From Psychrobacter immobilis (GTDB taxonomy: Bacteria > Pseudomonadota > Gammaproteobacteria > Pseudomonadales > Moraxellaceae), in assembly GCA_904846145.1 (NCBI GenBank), contig CAJGZL010000001.1:2046001-2110000 (forward strand): a stretch of DNA of 64,000 nt, given 5' to 3'. The translations under genes were made by a program, and so were the position numbers. The notes beneath the pieces were generated by a model. That model was given only the letters and a program-made list of their open reading frames with translations. It had not been told where the DNA came from and ran no database searches. This document shows positions 37,212-44,997 of the stretch, in pieces (within the stretch, counting starts at the first letter, position 1; each line of letters begins with the position of its first letter).

Positions 37212-37238
37212 ATAATGTTTTTGTAAGGTCATTTTATA

Positions 37239-38744
37239 TTACTTACCAAAAGGTAAAGTTCTAAAAGACGGTAGTTCAATCTGTACGACTAGCCCTTGAT
37301 GATCTGTCCTATTACGAGCATGTATTTGACCTTTATGCGCCATTATCACCGCATGGGCAATCGCCAGACCGAGCCCATAACCGCCCGTTTGACGCTGGCG
37401 CGCTGAGTCAAGACGGACAAAAGGCTCAAATATTCGCTGCACATCTTTTTCAGCGATACCGCCACCTTCATCTGCTATATTAACTTGTATTATTGAGACC
37501 TGATCCGTTCGGGCTTTGTCTATAGTTATCGTTACGGTTGAGTGCTCAGGCGTATGTATAAAGGCATTACGAACCACATTCTCAAGAGCGCTATGTAATT
37601 GCTCCTGATTGCCAAAGGTTGAATACTCTACTTCATTGGTAGGGCGCTGCCACTGCAAATGCACGTTTTTATTTTGAAATTCAAAGCAGACATCTTGACT
37701 AATGTCACTGATTAAGTCGATCAGATTTATCGCTTCTTTGTCTGCTTTAGTCGTCGTATATTGCTGCATTTGTAAAGATTGAATGTTAATAATTTGCGCA
37801 ATTAGCTCATTCATACGAGCGGATTCTTTTTGAATACGATCGAGGTAATGAGTAGCTTCTGGCGCATAGTCGCGAGTCAGCTCAGTTGCCACCTCAAGAC
37901 GTGCCAAAGGCGAGCGCAGTTCATGGGAGATGTCACTAAGCATCTGTCTGCGTGACAGCTCACTATCCGCCAGTCGATCAGACAATTTAGCGACATCTTT
38001 AGCCAGTACGCCCAGCTCATCGTCACCTAGCTTAGATAAGTCGTCACCAGCTCGATAATCGCCTTCGCTCATACGGTGTATCGTAAACTGAACCCGATGA
38101 ATCCGTTTAGACAGAGCATGGCTAAACCAATAACAGGCCAATAGACTGAAGAGTAAAATAATGCCAAAGCGTACAGGAAAGTTACTTTTTTGCAGTGCTA
38201 TAAGCTCTGGTAGAGGCAGACGAGGTTGTAGCTGCACGGTATAAATAGTGCCATCGAGCGTGGTGACAGATACATCTTTAAGCTCAGGATAGTTATCTGT
38301 ATTTGGCACAACCTCTTGAACCCTCTGATTGGGTGGTAGCGTCGGTGGCAAGGCTGGATTATTCAATGCTTCGGATGGTCTATTACTCCCTCCTATTAAG
38401 GGTCTAAACCGAGAAGATATAGGCTCGCCTTGTTCATCGACGATGATAATCTGACCTCGAAGACCACGCTCATTGCGATAGAGTTGTCGCAGGGTATTAT
38501 AGTCACTTGATTCTAGTGCCTGTATCACGTCTTCACGGACAGCGACTAAATGCGATACTTGCATCGCCATCCGTGACTCTAATGCTTGCGCATTTATCCA
38601 GCGCTCTATAGTGACTGATATCACCGACGTTAATAGTAATAGCAGTAGCAGACTCAAAAATAGTCGCCAAAACAGCGGTAGTGACGGCGTCACTTTGCGC
38701 TTTTTGTTTATAGTGCTATCTAAGCTTTTATCCATAATATTCAT
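37239..38744 (-). CDS. Sensor histidine kinase, CpxA-like (501 aa)
   Basis: An inner-membrane sensor with two membrane helices (about 23-46 and 191-210) enclosing a ~145-residue periplasmic domain. HAMP follows, then the H-box DISHELRSPLARLEVA with H274. The ATPase has the N-box LENVVRNAFIHTPEHS, DEGGGI and GGYGLGLAIAH. Start overlaps the regulator's stop (TAATG), so translation is coupled. The Pro/Asn-rich periplasmic stretch (NNPALPPTLPPNQ) is unusual. Resemblance to CpxA rests on overall layout and on the Spy/CpxP-like target nearby. Confidence 0.93.
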   Translation of the reverse strand: MNIMDKSLDSTINKKRKVTPSLPLFWRLFLSLLLLLLLTSVISVTIERWINAQALESRMAMQVSHLVAVREDVIQALESSDYNTLRQLYRNERGLRGQIIIVDEQGEPISSRFRPLIGGSNRPSEALNNPALPPTLPPNQRVQEVVPNTDNYPELKDVSVTTLDGTIYTVQLQPRLPLPELIALQKSNFPVRFGIILLFSLLACYWFSHALSKRIHRVQFTIHRMSEGDYRAGDDLSKLGDDELGVLAKDVAKLSDRLADSELSRRQMLSDISHELRSPLARLEVATELTRDYAPEATHYLDRIQKESARMNELIAQIINIQSLQMQQYTTTKADKEAINLIDLISDISQDVCFEFQNKNVHLQWQRPTNEVEYSTFGNQEQLHSALENVVRNAFIHTPEHSTVTITIDKARTDQVSIIQVNIADEGGGIAEKDVQRIFEPFVRLDSARQRQTGGYGLGLAIAHAVIMAHKGQIHARNRTDHQGLVVQIELPSFRTLPFGK

Positions 38745-39421
38745 TACAGCACCAACTGATAGCCTTTACCACGAATGGCTTTTATAGGCTCATCATGAAA
38801 AGGCTGAAGTTTTTTACGCAGGCGCGAGACATGGACATCAAGGCTGCGATCAAAGGGCTGGAGTTCGCGCTGTAGTACCGTTTGTGATAGCCACTCTTTA
38901 CTGACCACTTCACCCTTTTGCTGTAGCAGTGCAACTAGCAGATCAAACTCAGTGCCTGTCACTTGCAGCTCAGTACCATCGATAGTACAGATTCGATGAC
39001 CTTGATCTAAAGTTAATCGGTCATGCGTGAGCGTAGGCGCATCTACTTTTGGCATAGTCGTGCGTTTGATGACCGCATTGATACGCGCCAGCAGCTCCCG
39101 TGGGTTACAGGGCTTGGCGATATAATCATCAGCGCCAAGCTCAAGGCCAATGATACGATCAATCTCATCGCCTTTTGCGGTTAGCATAATGACGGGCAAT
39201 TGACTGCTGGCAGGTAATTGTCGCAATACGCTCAAACCATCTATTTTGGGCATCATAATATCGAGCACCAGTAGATCATACTGATAATCGGGGTCTTGTA
39301 ATCGTTCTAACACTTGCGCGCCATCATAGACGCAATCGCAGCTGACCTCGTGATTGCCTAAGTACTCTTGTAGCAATTGAGTCAACTCCTCATCATCATC
39401 ACCAAGTAATATATGAGTCAT
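38744..39421 (-). CDS. Response regulator, OmpR/CpxR-like (225 aa)
   Basis: Receiver domain with acidic pocket D8-D10, phosphorylation site D54 (LLVLDIMMPK), and Lys in MLTAKGDE. A winged-helix DNA-binding domain follows (GTEFDLLVALLQQKGEVVSKEWLSQTVL, DRSLDVHVSRLRKKL). It is divergent from the gene for a small secreted protein at 39687. A 36-bp operator candidate with two TTTCnTAAA direct repeats, 10 bp apart, lies between them. Regulators of this family bind such tandem sites, so this operon is likely autoregulated. Confidence 0.95.
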   Translation of the reverse strand: MTHILLGDDDEELTQLLQEYLGNHEVSCDCVYDGAQVLERLQDPDYQYDLLVLDIMMPKIDGLSVLRQLPASSQLPVIMLTAKGDEIDRIIGLELGADDYIAKPCNPRELLARINAVIKRTTMPKVDAPTLTHDRLTLDQGHRICTIDGTELQVTGTEFDLLVALLQQKGEVVSKEWLSQTVLQRELQPFDRSLDVHVSRLRKKLQPFHDEPIKAIRGKGYQLVL

Positions 39422-39556
39422 AACACAGTCCTATATTTTTTATTATAACGGTGTTTTTAGAATGCACTCACATTTTAAAAACGCTCATGCTGTTTGATCT
39501 GAAGCTATCAACGTATTACGCAAGTTTACTAAAGATAATAGCTCAGTGGTGACAAA

Positions 39557-39592
39557 CGTTACCTTTCTTAAAGTTTCATAAATCTACGTAAC
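39557..39592 (+). promoter_or_regulatory. Operator candidate for the CpxR-like regulator, copy 1
   Basis: The segment runs from CGTTACC through CTTTCTTAAA and GTTTCATAAA to CTACGTAAC. The two decamers form a direct repeat with 10-bp period, typical of OmpR-family sites. The entire 36 bp recurs at 40086-40121 with one change. It sits between the divergent regulator gene and the 97-residue protein gene. Confidence 0.75.
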
Positions 39593-39686
39593 CTCATTAT
39601 TACTTATACTTTCCTTCGTAGACAAAACATCAATGATTACGACAACGTTATATTATTGATAATTAATATAGAGCCTTAAGGAAATA

Positions 39687-39980
39687 ATGATGAAAAAATT
39701 AATGATCAGTTTAGTTATAGCGGCTTCTAGCTGTTTCGCGATGCTCAGTCCAGCTAGTGCTGCTAGTCATAAAACAGAAACGCATTCCTCTCAAGTCCAA
39801 CATCAAAAGGAGAAAGCAAAGACTAAGCACGCTGTTGTATCAAAGCACAAAGTAACCAAACAGCACTCAAAGCATGAGTCTATTAAAAAGGCTGCTACTC
39901 AGCATAAAAATATACATGCCAAGGCCAAGTCTGTACCTGCAAAACATTTCACGGCTCAGAAAAAAGTCAGTCAAAGATAG
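39687..39980 (+). CDS. Small secreted Lys/His-rich protein (97 aa)
   Basis: Signal peptide ending about ASA-A (residues 1-26), then a mature part of ~70 residues made mostly of Lys, His, Gln, Ser and Ala, without Cys or aromatic residues apart from one Phe. It has no recognisable domain and is expected to be disordered and very basic in the periplasm. The His content could bind metal. RBS AAGGAAATA lies before the start, and a second ATG at 39690 is equally possible. It shares the 36-bp operator with the next gene and so should belong to the envelope-stress regulon of the adjoining two-component system. Confidence 0.82.
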   Translation: MMKKLMISLVIAASSCFAMLSPASAASHKTETHSSQVQHQKEKAKTKHAVVSKHKVTKQHSKHESIKKAATQHKNIHAKAKSVPAKHFTAQKKVSQR

Positions 39981-40021
39981 TCGTTATAGAGCATAAATTA
40001 ATGACAGACACTTTGCATAAA

Positions 40022-40046
40022 AACCAACCTAGCAAGGTTGGTTTTT
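40022..40046 (+). terminator. Terminator after the Lys/His-rich protein gene
   Basis: AACCAACCT pairs with AGGTTGGTT around AGCA and is followed by TTTT. It separates this gene from the next. Confidence 0.9.
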
Positions 40047-40085
40047 GTATTTGCAAAAGCTAATAACACAGAATGTAGCAGCAAT

Positions 40086-40121
40086 CGTTACCTTTCTTAA
40101 AGTTTCATAAATCTACGCAAC
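40086..40121 (+). promoter_or_regulatory. Operator candidate for the CpxR-like regulator, copy 2
   Basis: Matches 39557-39592 at 35 of 36 positions (CTACGCAAC instead of CTACGTAAC), including the CTTTCTTAAA and GTTTCATAAA decamers. It lies 69 bp before the gene at 40190. Confidence 0.75.
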
Positions 40122-40189
40122 ATAGAAAAGGAATATAATTTTTTATAAATCAGTGTCTGAGCACTACTGTCATATCAAGGAGCATAGCT

Positions 40190-40510
40190 ATGAAAAATTA
40201 TTTTACTCTGTTTAGCACTAAGGTACGATTACTCTGTTTAGGCTCAGCATTAGCTATAGCGCCACTAACCTCTGCGTTTGCAATATTACCTATGATGTTA
40301 GAGGTATTTGAACCTAGCTCAGTTACTGTTGCTTCTGCTAATGAAAAGCAATGGAATAACCTCAATGATTCAAGTCGTGAAGACAGTTATTTAGATATTG
40401 ACAGCAATACCGCTAAAAAATATGAGTCTAAATTATTAGCATCTGATGTGCAGCAAATACCTACTGTACGTCTTAGTGAACGAACGACCATTATGAGATC
40501 GACATCATAA
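40190..40510 (+). CDS. Small secreted protein of unknown function (106 aa)
   Basis: Signal peptide (MKNYFTLFSTKVRLLCLGSALAIAPLTSAFA), then ~75 polar residues with no recognisable domain (SREDSYLDIDSNTAKKYESKLL, PTVRLSERTTIM). RBS AAGGAGCATAGCT lies before the ATG. It has the same 36-bp operator as the preceding gene, hence likely coregulated by the CpxR-like protein. It is probably periplasmic. There is no sequence similarity to the neighbouring small proteins apart from the signal. Confidence 0.8.
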   Translation: MKNYFTLFSTKVRLLCLGSALAIAPLTSAFAILPMMLEVFEPSSVTVASANEKQWNNLNDSSREDSYLDIDSNTAKKYESKLLASDVQQIPTVRLSERTTIMRSTS

Positions 40511-40642
40511 ACACAGTGATCTGCTATCGATAGCAAACACAGCAAATACAGTATCGAAAATTCAGCTAATATTTTTGATTATTAAAAATATTGGTTAGAT
40601 AAAATAAATCTTTATTAACCAAAACAAATAAAAGGTATCACA

Positions 40643-41182
40643 ATGAAAAAATTATTAATGGCATCCGTATTGGCAACCTCTAGCATCTTTGCAGTTACCG
40701 CTTGCACCAGCGTAGGTGCTACTACAGACACCTCTGCAAGCAGCTCACTGCAAAAACAATATAAAGGCACCAACAAGGACGGTACAAGAGGGCCACTAGC
40801 GCAGCTCAATCTAAGTGCTACGCAGCAGGCACAAATACAAGCCATCAAACAAAATAGTCGTAACGAGCGTGTGCAAACCCGTAAAGCGATACAGCAGGTA
40901 TTAACCGTTGAGCAAAGAGCGCAACTCGATAGCATGAAGTCAGAGCGAAAAAATAAAGGTCATCAAGGTCAACATAAAAGAGGTCAACAAAATCCGCTAG
41001 CGCAGCTCAATCTCAGCAGCGCCCAACAAACACAGATTGAAGCGATCAGAAAAAACACTAGTATCGATCGTATGCAAAAACGAGAGGCTATGATGGCGGT
41101 CCTGACCAATGATCAACGCGCGCAGCTCGAAGCCGCAAAATCTCAAAGACAAGATAAAGGGCGTCATAGTCTTAACCAATAA
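40643..41182 (+). CDS. Spy/CpxP-like periplasmic protein with two repeats (179 aa)
   Basis: A lipoprotein-like signal (ATSSIFAVTACTS) precedes two ~65-residue helical repeats. Each begins PLAQLNLS-xxQQxQI and ends LT-xxQRAQL (LTVEQRAQL, LTNDQRAQL), the LTxxQ motif of Spy/CpxP-type chaperones. The repeats are joined by a Lys/Gly/Gln/His-rich linker, and the tail is similar. Spy/CpxP proteins bind unfolded periplasmic proteins or dampen the Cpx sensor. The nearby CpxAR-like pair makes that link plausible. No copy of the 36-bp operator was seen upstream of this gene. Its terminator has been split by an IS element. Confidence 0.88.
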   Translation: MKKLLMASVLATSSIFAVTACTSVGATTDTSASSSLQKQYKGTNKDGTRGPLAQLNLSATQQAQIQAIKQNSRNERVQTRKAIQQVLTVEQRAQLDSMKSERKNKGHQGQHKRGQQNPLAQLNLSSAQQTQIEAIRKNTSIDRMQKREAMMAVLTNDQRAQLEAAKSQRQDKGRHSLNQ

Positions 41183-41203
41183 AATTAATAGTCATGACGG
41201 TAT

Positions 41204-41216
41204 AAAAAAGCGCATC
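41204..41216 (+). terminator. Left arm of the Spy-like gene's terminator, split by an IS element
   Basis: AAAAAAGCGCATC. Its partner GATGCGCTTTTTT is now at 42655-42667, beyond the IS. Removing the element and one GTT copy leaves GCGCATC, the loop AGTTTTAG and GATGCGC with A6/T6 flanks, a normal bidirectional terminator. Confidence 0.85.
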
Positions 41217-41247
41217 AGTTTGAACTGACCCCCTAAACTTGGACAGT

Positions 41248-42156
41248 TTAAGTTTGAATCAAGGACTGAGTTCTGTATTGCACAGGACTCAGTCCTTTTA
41301 GTTTAAGCTGAATTCTTTCATGATTATAATAATGCATAAATCGGTGAATCTGTTTTTCTAATGCTTCAATAGTTTTAGGCTTCTCAATGTAGATAGTCTC
41401 ACACTTTAGCGTCCCAAAGAAGCCTTCCATTAGTGCATTGTCTAAGCAATTCCCTTTTCGGCTCATACTTTGCTTAATATTATTATCTTTGAGCGTTTTG
41501 GCAAACGGTTTCATCTGATAATGCCAGCCTTGATCTGAATGCAGCGTTAGCTCCTCTTTACACTTGCGCTTTGATGATATGTTTTTAACCGCGCGCTCAA
41601 GCATTTGTTTCACTACATCATATACGGGTCGTCTTGAAACTTGATAACTGATGATCTCATTGTTATAGCAATCGAGTATCGGTGACAGGTACAGCTTATC
41701 CTCGCCTACCTTAAACTCAGTGATATCAGTGAACCATCTGCGATTGGGTGCTTTCGCTCTAAACTTACGCTTGACTCTATTCTCAGCTATGACGCCGCAT
41801 TGTCCTTTATAGGATCGATATTTCTGCCTTCTAATCCTTGCAGTCAATTTAAGCTCACTCATAAGTCTGGCAATCAGCTTATGATTGTATTTTAGATCTT
41901 CGTTCTTAAGTGCTTGGGTTATGCGCCGATAGCCATATCGGCCTTTGTGGTGATGATAAATATCAGTGATACGCTGTTTAAGAGTGGCGTACTTATCTTT
42001 ACTACTAAGACTCGCTCTATGGTAGTAGAAACTACTCCTTGCAAGCTTTGCTATGGTAAGTAGCTCAGATAACGAGTGCTGATCCCTTAATTCTTCGATG
42101 AGCCTTGCTTTGTCGTAGCTTTCTCCCTTTCCCGAAGCAAGGCATCGAGCTTTTTT
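41248..42156 (-). CDS. IS3-family transposase OrfB, element 2
   Basis: DDE core: RRWFTDITEF (first Asp), LTLHSDQGWHYQM (second Asp) and DNALMEGFFGTLKCE (Glu). The first ATG is at 41862, but the frame is open to the slippery site at 42150-42156 and encodes the conserved upstream part (SSFYYHRASLS, GRYGYRRITQAL). It is therefore an OrfAB-type product made by frameshifting, and no internal stop was found. Confidence 0.92.
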   Translation of the reverse strand, partial: KKARCLASGKGESYDKARLIEELRDQHSLSELLTIAKLARSSFYYHRASLSSKDKYATLKQRITDIYHHHKGRYGYRRITQALKNEDLKYNHKLIARLMSELKLTARIRRQKYRSYKGQCGVIAENRVKRKFRAKAPNRRWFTDITEFKVGEDKLYLSPILDCYNNEIISYQVSRRPVYDVVKQMLERAVKNISSKRKCKEELTLHSDQGWHYQMKPFAKTLKDNNIKQSMSRKGNCLDNALMEGFFGTLKCETIYIEKPKTIEALEKQIHRFMHYYNHERIQLKLKGLSPVQYRTQSLIQT

Positions 42157-42629
42157 AAATAAGCATTCTCCGCACGCAGATATGCGTTTTCACGTTTGAG
42201 CTCTGCTGGGGTCTTTTCATCATCGGGTTTGTCTATGATAGGTGGCTTCATAGCGATACTATCCTTATATTTGGATGTGAGTCCAGACATACCGTAGAGC
42301 CGATAAGCTTTATACCAGTGGCTAATAAGAGCAGGTGAGCTGATATGAAACTTAAGTGCCGTTTCAGATTGGCTCAATCCTTCTGCTAACATCACAGTTA
42401 TTACTTTATTCTTAAAGTCGCTACTGTATTTAGTTTTACGGGTTTTAGGTTTGATGGCGTCTATACCACTATGTTGATATTGTTCAGTCCATTTACTTAC
42501 AAACCGTGGATTCACACCAAACTTCTCACCTGTAGCACCTTGGCTATGTCCTTGCTTGTAGTATGCTATGACTTTGATCTTAAAGTCTAGATCGTAACGC
42601 ATAAAATAACCCCCAAAAGTTGTGTCCAA
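42087..42629 (-). CDS. IS3-family transposase OrfA, element 2 (180 aa)
   Basis: Two helix-turn-helix units (YKQGHSQGATGEKFGVNPRFVSKW and AEGLSQSETALKFHISSPALISHW) and a coiled tail (ELKRENAYLRAENAYLKKLDALL), the layout of IS150-type OrfA. It overlaps the open orfB frame. Confidence 0.92.
   Translation of the reverse strand: MDTTFGGYFMRYDLDFKIKVIAYYKQGHSQGATGEKFGVNPRFVSKWTEQYQHSGIDAIKPKTRKTKYSSDFKNKVITVMLAEGLSQSETALKFHISSPALISHWYKAYRLYGMSGLTSKYKDSIAMKPPIIDKPDDEKTPAELKRENAYLRAENAYLKKLDALLREREKATTKQGSSKN
42150..42156 (-). promoter_or_regulatory. Programmed -1 frameshift site A_AAA_AAG of IS3 element 2
   Basis: The minus-strand heptamer AAAAAAG is read TTA AAA AAG in orfA. A -1 slip continues into orfB without a stop. 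It has the same heptamer as element 1. Confidence 0.8.
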
Positions 42630-42654
42630 CTTATGGGGGTCAGTTCAGTTTTAG

Positions 42655-42667
42655 GATGCGCTTTTTT
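42655..42667 (+). terminator. Right arm of the split terminator
   Basis: GATGCGC followed by six T residues, the partner of 41204-41216. Alone it cannot form the original stem, so read-through from the Spy-like gene now runs into the IS, antisense to its transposase. Confidence 0.8.
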
Positions 42668-42779
42668 GCATTGCCTAAAAGCAGAAGCCGTTACTTATAC
42701 CGCAATTAGCGGTTCAAGATTTCGATGTGTTAGGCAATAATGTATTAGGTATTACTAGGGAAGGGGATAATATGATGAT

Positions 42780-42856
42780 TGGTGCGCTCGGCGGGAATCG
42801 AACCCACGACCCTCGGCTTCGGAGACCGATACTCTATCCAACTGAGCTACGAGCGC
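42780..42856 (-). tRNA. tRNA-Arg (anticodon CCG)
   Basis: Reading the minus strand, the acceptor stem GCGCTCG/CGAGCGC, D-stem GCTC/GAGT, anticodon stem TCGGT/GCCGA with loop CTCCGAA, and T-arm GTGGGTTCGAATCCCGC all form. The anticodon is CCG, so it reads the rare Arg codon CGG. The 3' CCA is encoded. The gene ends 130 bp from the second IS3 element. Confidence 0.96.
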
Positions 42857-43102
42857 ATTAAGCAGGTTTGAATTAAAGACCGCTAGTCTAGCAAATAAAA
42901 GCCCCAATGCCAATAAACAAAGTTTGCTATTCAAGTTTTTGTATAAAAAACAACTCAGTTAGCAAACAGGCATGGCAATTTGCCCCGCTTTTCCCTTATA
43001 ATGGCAAGGAGAATAACCACTAATAACCACTAATATTCATCGATCACAAGTGTGCCTGCAAAATAGCCAGCCACTTGTATTAGATATAAGAGAACGTGAC
43101 GA

Positions 43103-43759
43103 ATGAGAAAAGTAGTGATGTTATCGGCAGCTGCCATTCTAGGAATCGCTAGTATCGCGGTGAGCCAAGCTGAAGATATTGTAGATACTCCTGTAGCTAT
43201 CTCTGCAGTAGCAGAAGGTCAAGAAGCCGTAGCTGAGGCTCCTGCAGTATTAGGCGATGAAGTACAAGCCGCTGCGGATACTACTGATGGTGAAGCTCCC
43301 GTTGATGGCGCTGAGCTTGCAACGGATGCTCCTGTAGCTGTAGCAGCTCCTGCTGTTGAAGAAGAGCCTATTCCTGAAGATACCCCACAAGTACAAAAGC
43401 TGATTGCATTATATCCAAACCTGATTGCTCGTATTCAGCCCGTTGGTACTGTCTGCTTTGAAGATGGCGAGATATGCGATGTAACTGCACGCTCGTCTGG
43501 TCCTGCCGCAGGTGATGGTCCACGTGATGGTGCTGCTGTGTATAATGCAGTCTGCCAGACTTGTCATGCTTCAGGTTTGCTCGGTTCACCGATGTTAGGT
43601 GATGCTGGCGCTTGGGGACCACGTATTGCCAAAGGTGCAGATACTTTATATACTCATGCTATCCAAGGTTTTAATGCTATGCCCGCCAAAGGTGGCGCTG
43701 ATATTCCTGATGAAGAAGTTCAAAACGCAGTTGATTATATGATTGGCGAAGCCAGCTAA
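43103..43759 (+). CDS. Cytochrome c5-like protein with long acidic leader (218 aa)
   Basis: A signal peptide (to about SQA) precedes ~65 residues of Ala/Glu/Val/Pro-rich low-complexity sequence. A class I cytochrome c domain follows, with haem attachment CQTCH (C151, C154, H155) and a probable distal Met193 in NAMPAKGG. The segment IQPVGTVCFEDGEIC before the haem domain contains two further Cys that may form a disulphide. A periplasmic electron carrier, likely to a terminal oxidase or peroxidase, is expected. The acidic leader could let the haem domain reach partners, which is inference. Confidence 0.92.
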   Translation: MRKVVMLSAAAILGIASIAVSQAEDIVDTPVAISAVAEGQEAVAEAPAVLGDEVQAAADTTDGEAPVDGAELATDAPVAVAAPAVEEEPIPEDTPQVQKLIALYPNLIARIQPVGTVCFEDGEICDVTARSSGPAAGDGPRDGAAVYNAVCQTCHASGLLGSPMLGDAGAWGPRIAKGADTLYTHAIQGFNAMPAKGGADIPDEEVQNAVDYMIGEAS

Positions 43760-43802
43760 TTTGGATGTTTTGTAATAACTAAAGGTAGTATGTATACACA
43801 AG

Positions 43803-43837
43803 GCACTTACTTTATTGAATAAGGTAAGTGCTTTTTT
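43803..43837 (+). terminator. Terminator after the cytochrome c gene
   Basis: GCACTTAC (43803-43810) pairs with GTAAGTGC (43824-43831) and is followed by TTTTTT. Confidence 0.92.
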
Positions 43838-44034
43838 ATGGTCAATACTTATCAGAATTTATGACCTACTGAACGTTGTTAACTAGTGAATGTTAGTAGC
43901 TGATTAGTTTTACTTATCTCGTCATTATAAATAGTTGACAGTTGAAATCGGTGTCAATTAGCCTCACATTAAGGCCTTAGATTGATCTTAATATTTTATA
44001 AATTAATTGATAAACAAATAATAAAGAGGCTTGC

Positions 44035-44997
44035 ATGTCTGAAGTACCAGCGTTATCTATTAAGAATTTATCCAAAACCTATGATAATGGATTCTCGGCT
44101 TTAAAAGACGTTAGCTTAACGGTACCGCAAGGCGGGTTCTTCGCCTTATTGGGGCCGAACGGTGCTGGTAAATCAACGATGATCGGAATTATCAGCTCAT
44201 TGTTTAAGCCAACAACGGGCAGCGTTGAGATATTCGGCACTGATTTATTAGCTAACCCTTCGGTCGCCAAGCAGTATTTAGGCATTGTACCGCAAGAGTT
44301 TAACTTCAATATGTTTGAAAAAGTTGAAGATATCATTATCACACAAGCAGGGTATTTTGGTATACCTGCTAAAGAAGCTAAGCCACGTGCCGAGCGTCTG
44401 CTCAAAGCGTTAGGTCTATGGGATAAGCGTGATAGTAAGTCCCGCGAGCTCTCTGGTGGTATGAAGCGCCGCTTAATGATTGCCCGTGCGCTTATTCATA
44501 AGCCTAAGCTGTTAATTCTCGATGAGCCGACCGCTGGGGTAGATATTGAGCTGCGCCGCTCAATGTGGGAGTTTATGCAGCAGATCAATGTCGAAGAAAA
44601 CACCACAATTATTCTAACCACCCATTATCTAGAGGAAGCCGAGCAGCTGTGTAAGCGCATCGCTATCTTAGACCATGGTGAAATTCGTATTAATACTGAG
44701 ATGAAAGATCTCTTAGCGCAATTATCCGTTGAAACCTTTGTTTTAGATTTAGAGCAGCCACTTACGAAGACGTTAACTATCGATAAAGTAACCGCGATTG
44801 ATCAACCTGATGAGCAAACGATAGAGGTGACTTTAAGTGAAGGCGAGACTCTCAACGCTGTGTTTGAGCAGTTAACCAATCTAAACATTAAAGTAGCTAG
44901 TATGCGTAATAAGTCCAACCGCTTAGAAGAGTTATTCATGCGCTTAGTGGATAAAAATATTCAAAGTGCAGATAGTATGAAGGAGGCAGGGCTATGA
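44035..44997 (+). CDS. ABC transporter ATP-binding protein, YadG-like (320 aa)
   Basis: ATPase of an ABC-2 type exporter: Walker A GPNGAGKST, Q-loop VPQEF, signature LSGGMKRRLMIARAL, Walker B LLILDEPTAGVD and H-loop TTHYLEEAE. A ~100-residue C-terminal extension follows, as in YadG relatives. The stop overlaps the permease start (ATGA), so the two form one translationally coupled unit. The substrate is unknown for this family. Confidence 0.94.
   Translation: MSEVPALSIKNLSKTYDNGFSALKDVSLTVPQGGFFALLGPNGAGKSTMIGIISSLFKPTTGSVEIFGTDLLANPSVAKQYLGIVPQEFNFNMFEKVEDIIITQAGYFGIPAKEAKPRAERLLKALGLWDKRDSKSRELSGGMKRRLMIARALIHKPKLLILDEPTAGVDIELRRSMWEFMQQINVEENTTIILTTHYLEEAEQLCKRIAILDHGEIRINTEMKDLLAQLSVETFVLDLEQPLTKTLTIDKVTAIDQPDEQTIEVTLSEGETLNAVFEQLTNLNIKVASMRNKSNRLEELFMRLVDKNIQSADSMKEAGL

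Larger units (their letters stand above)
41221..42647 (-). mobile_element. IS3-family insertion sequence 2 (IS150-like, 1427 bp)
   Basis: The ends are TGAACTGACCCCC followed by similar sequence with TTGGACA at both sides (41221-41245 and 42623-42647). The 3-bp target duplication GTT is at 41218-41220 and 42648-42650. It contains orfA and orfB with an A6G frameshift site. It is inserted in the loop of the terminator downstream of the Spy-like gene and so disrupted no coding sequence. It is unrelated in detail to the IS3 element at 10755-12031. Confidence 0.94.

Noticed and set aside
40569..40620. Palindromes AATATTTTT/AAAAATATT and GGTTA/TAACC before the Spy-like gene as an operator
   Set aside because: Purely A/T-rich symmetry is expected by chance here, and neither matches the 36-bp regulator site; kept only as a remark.
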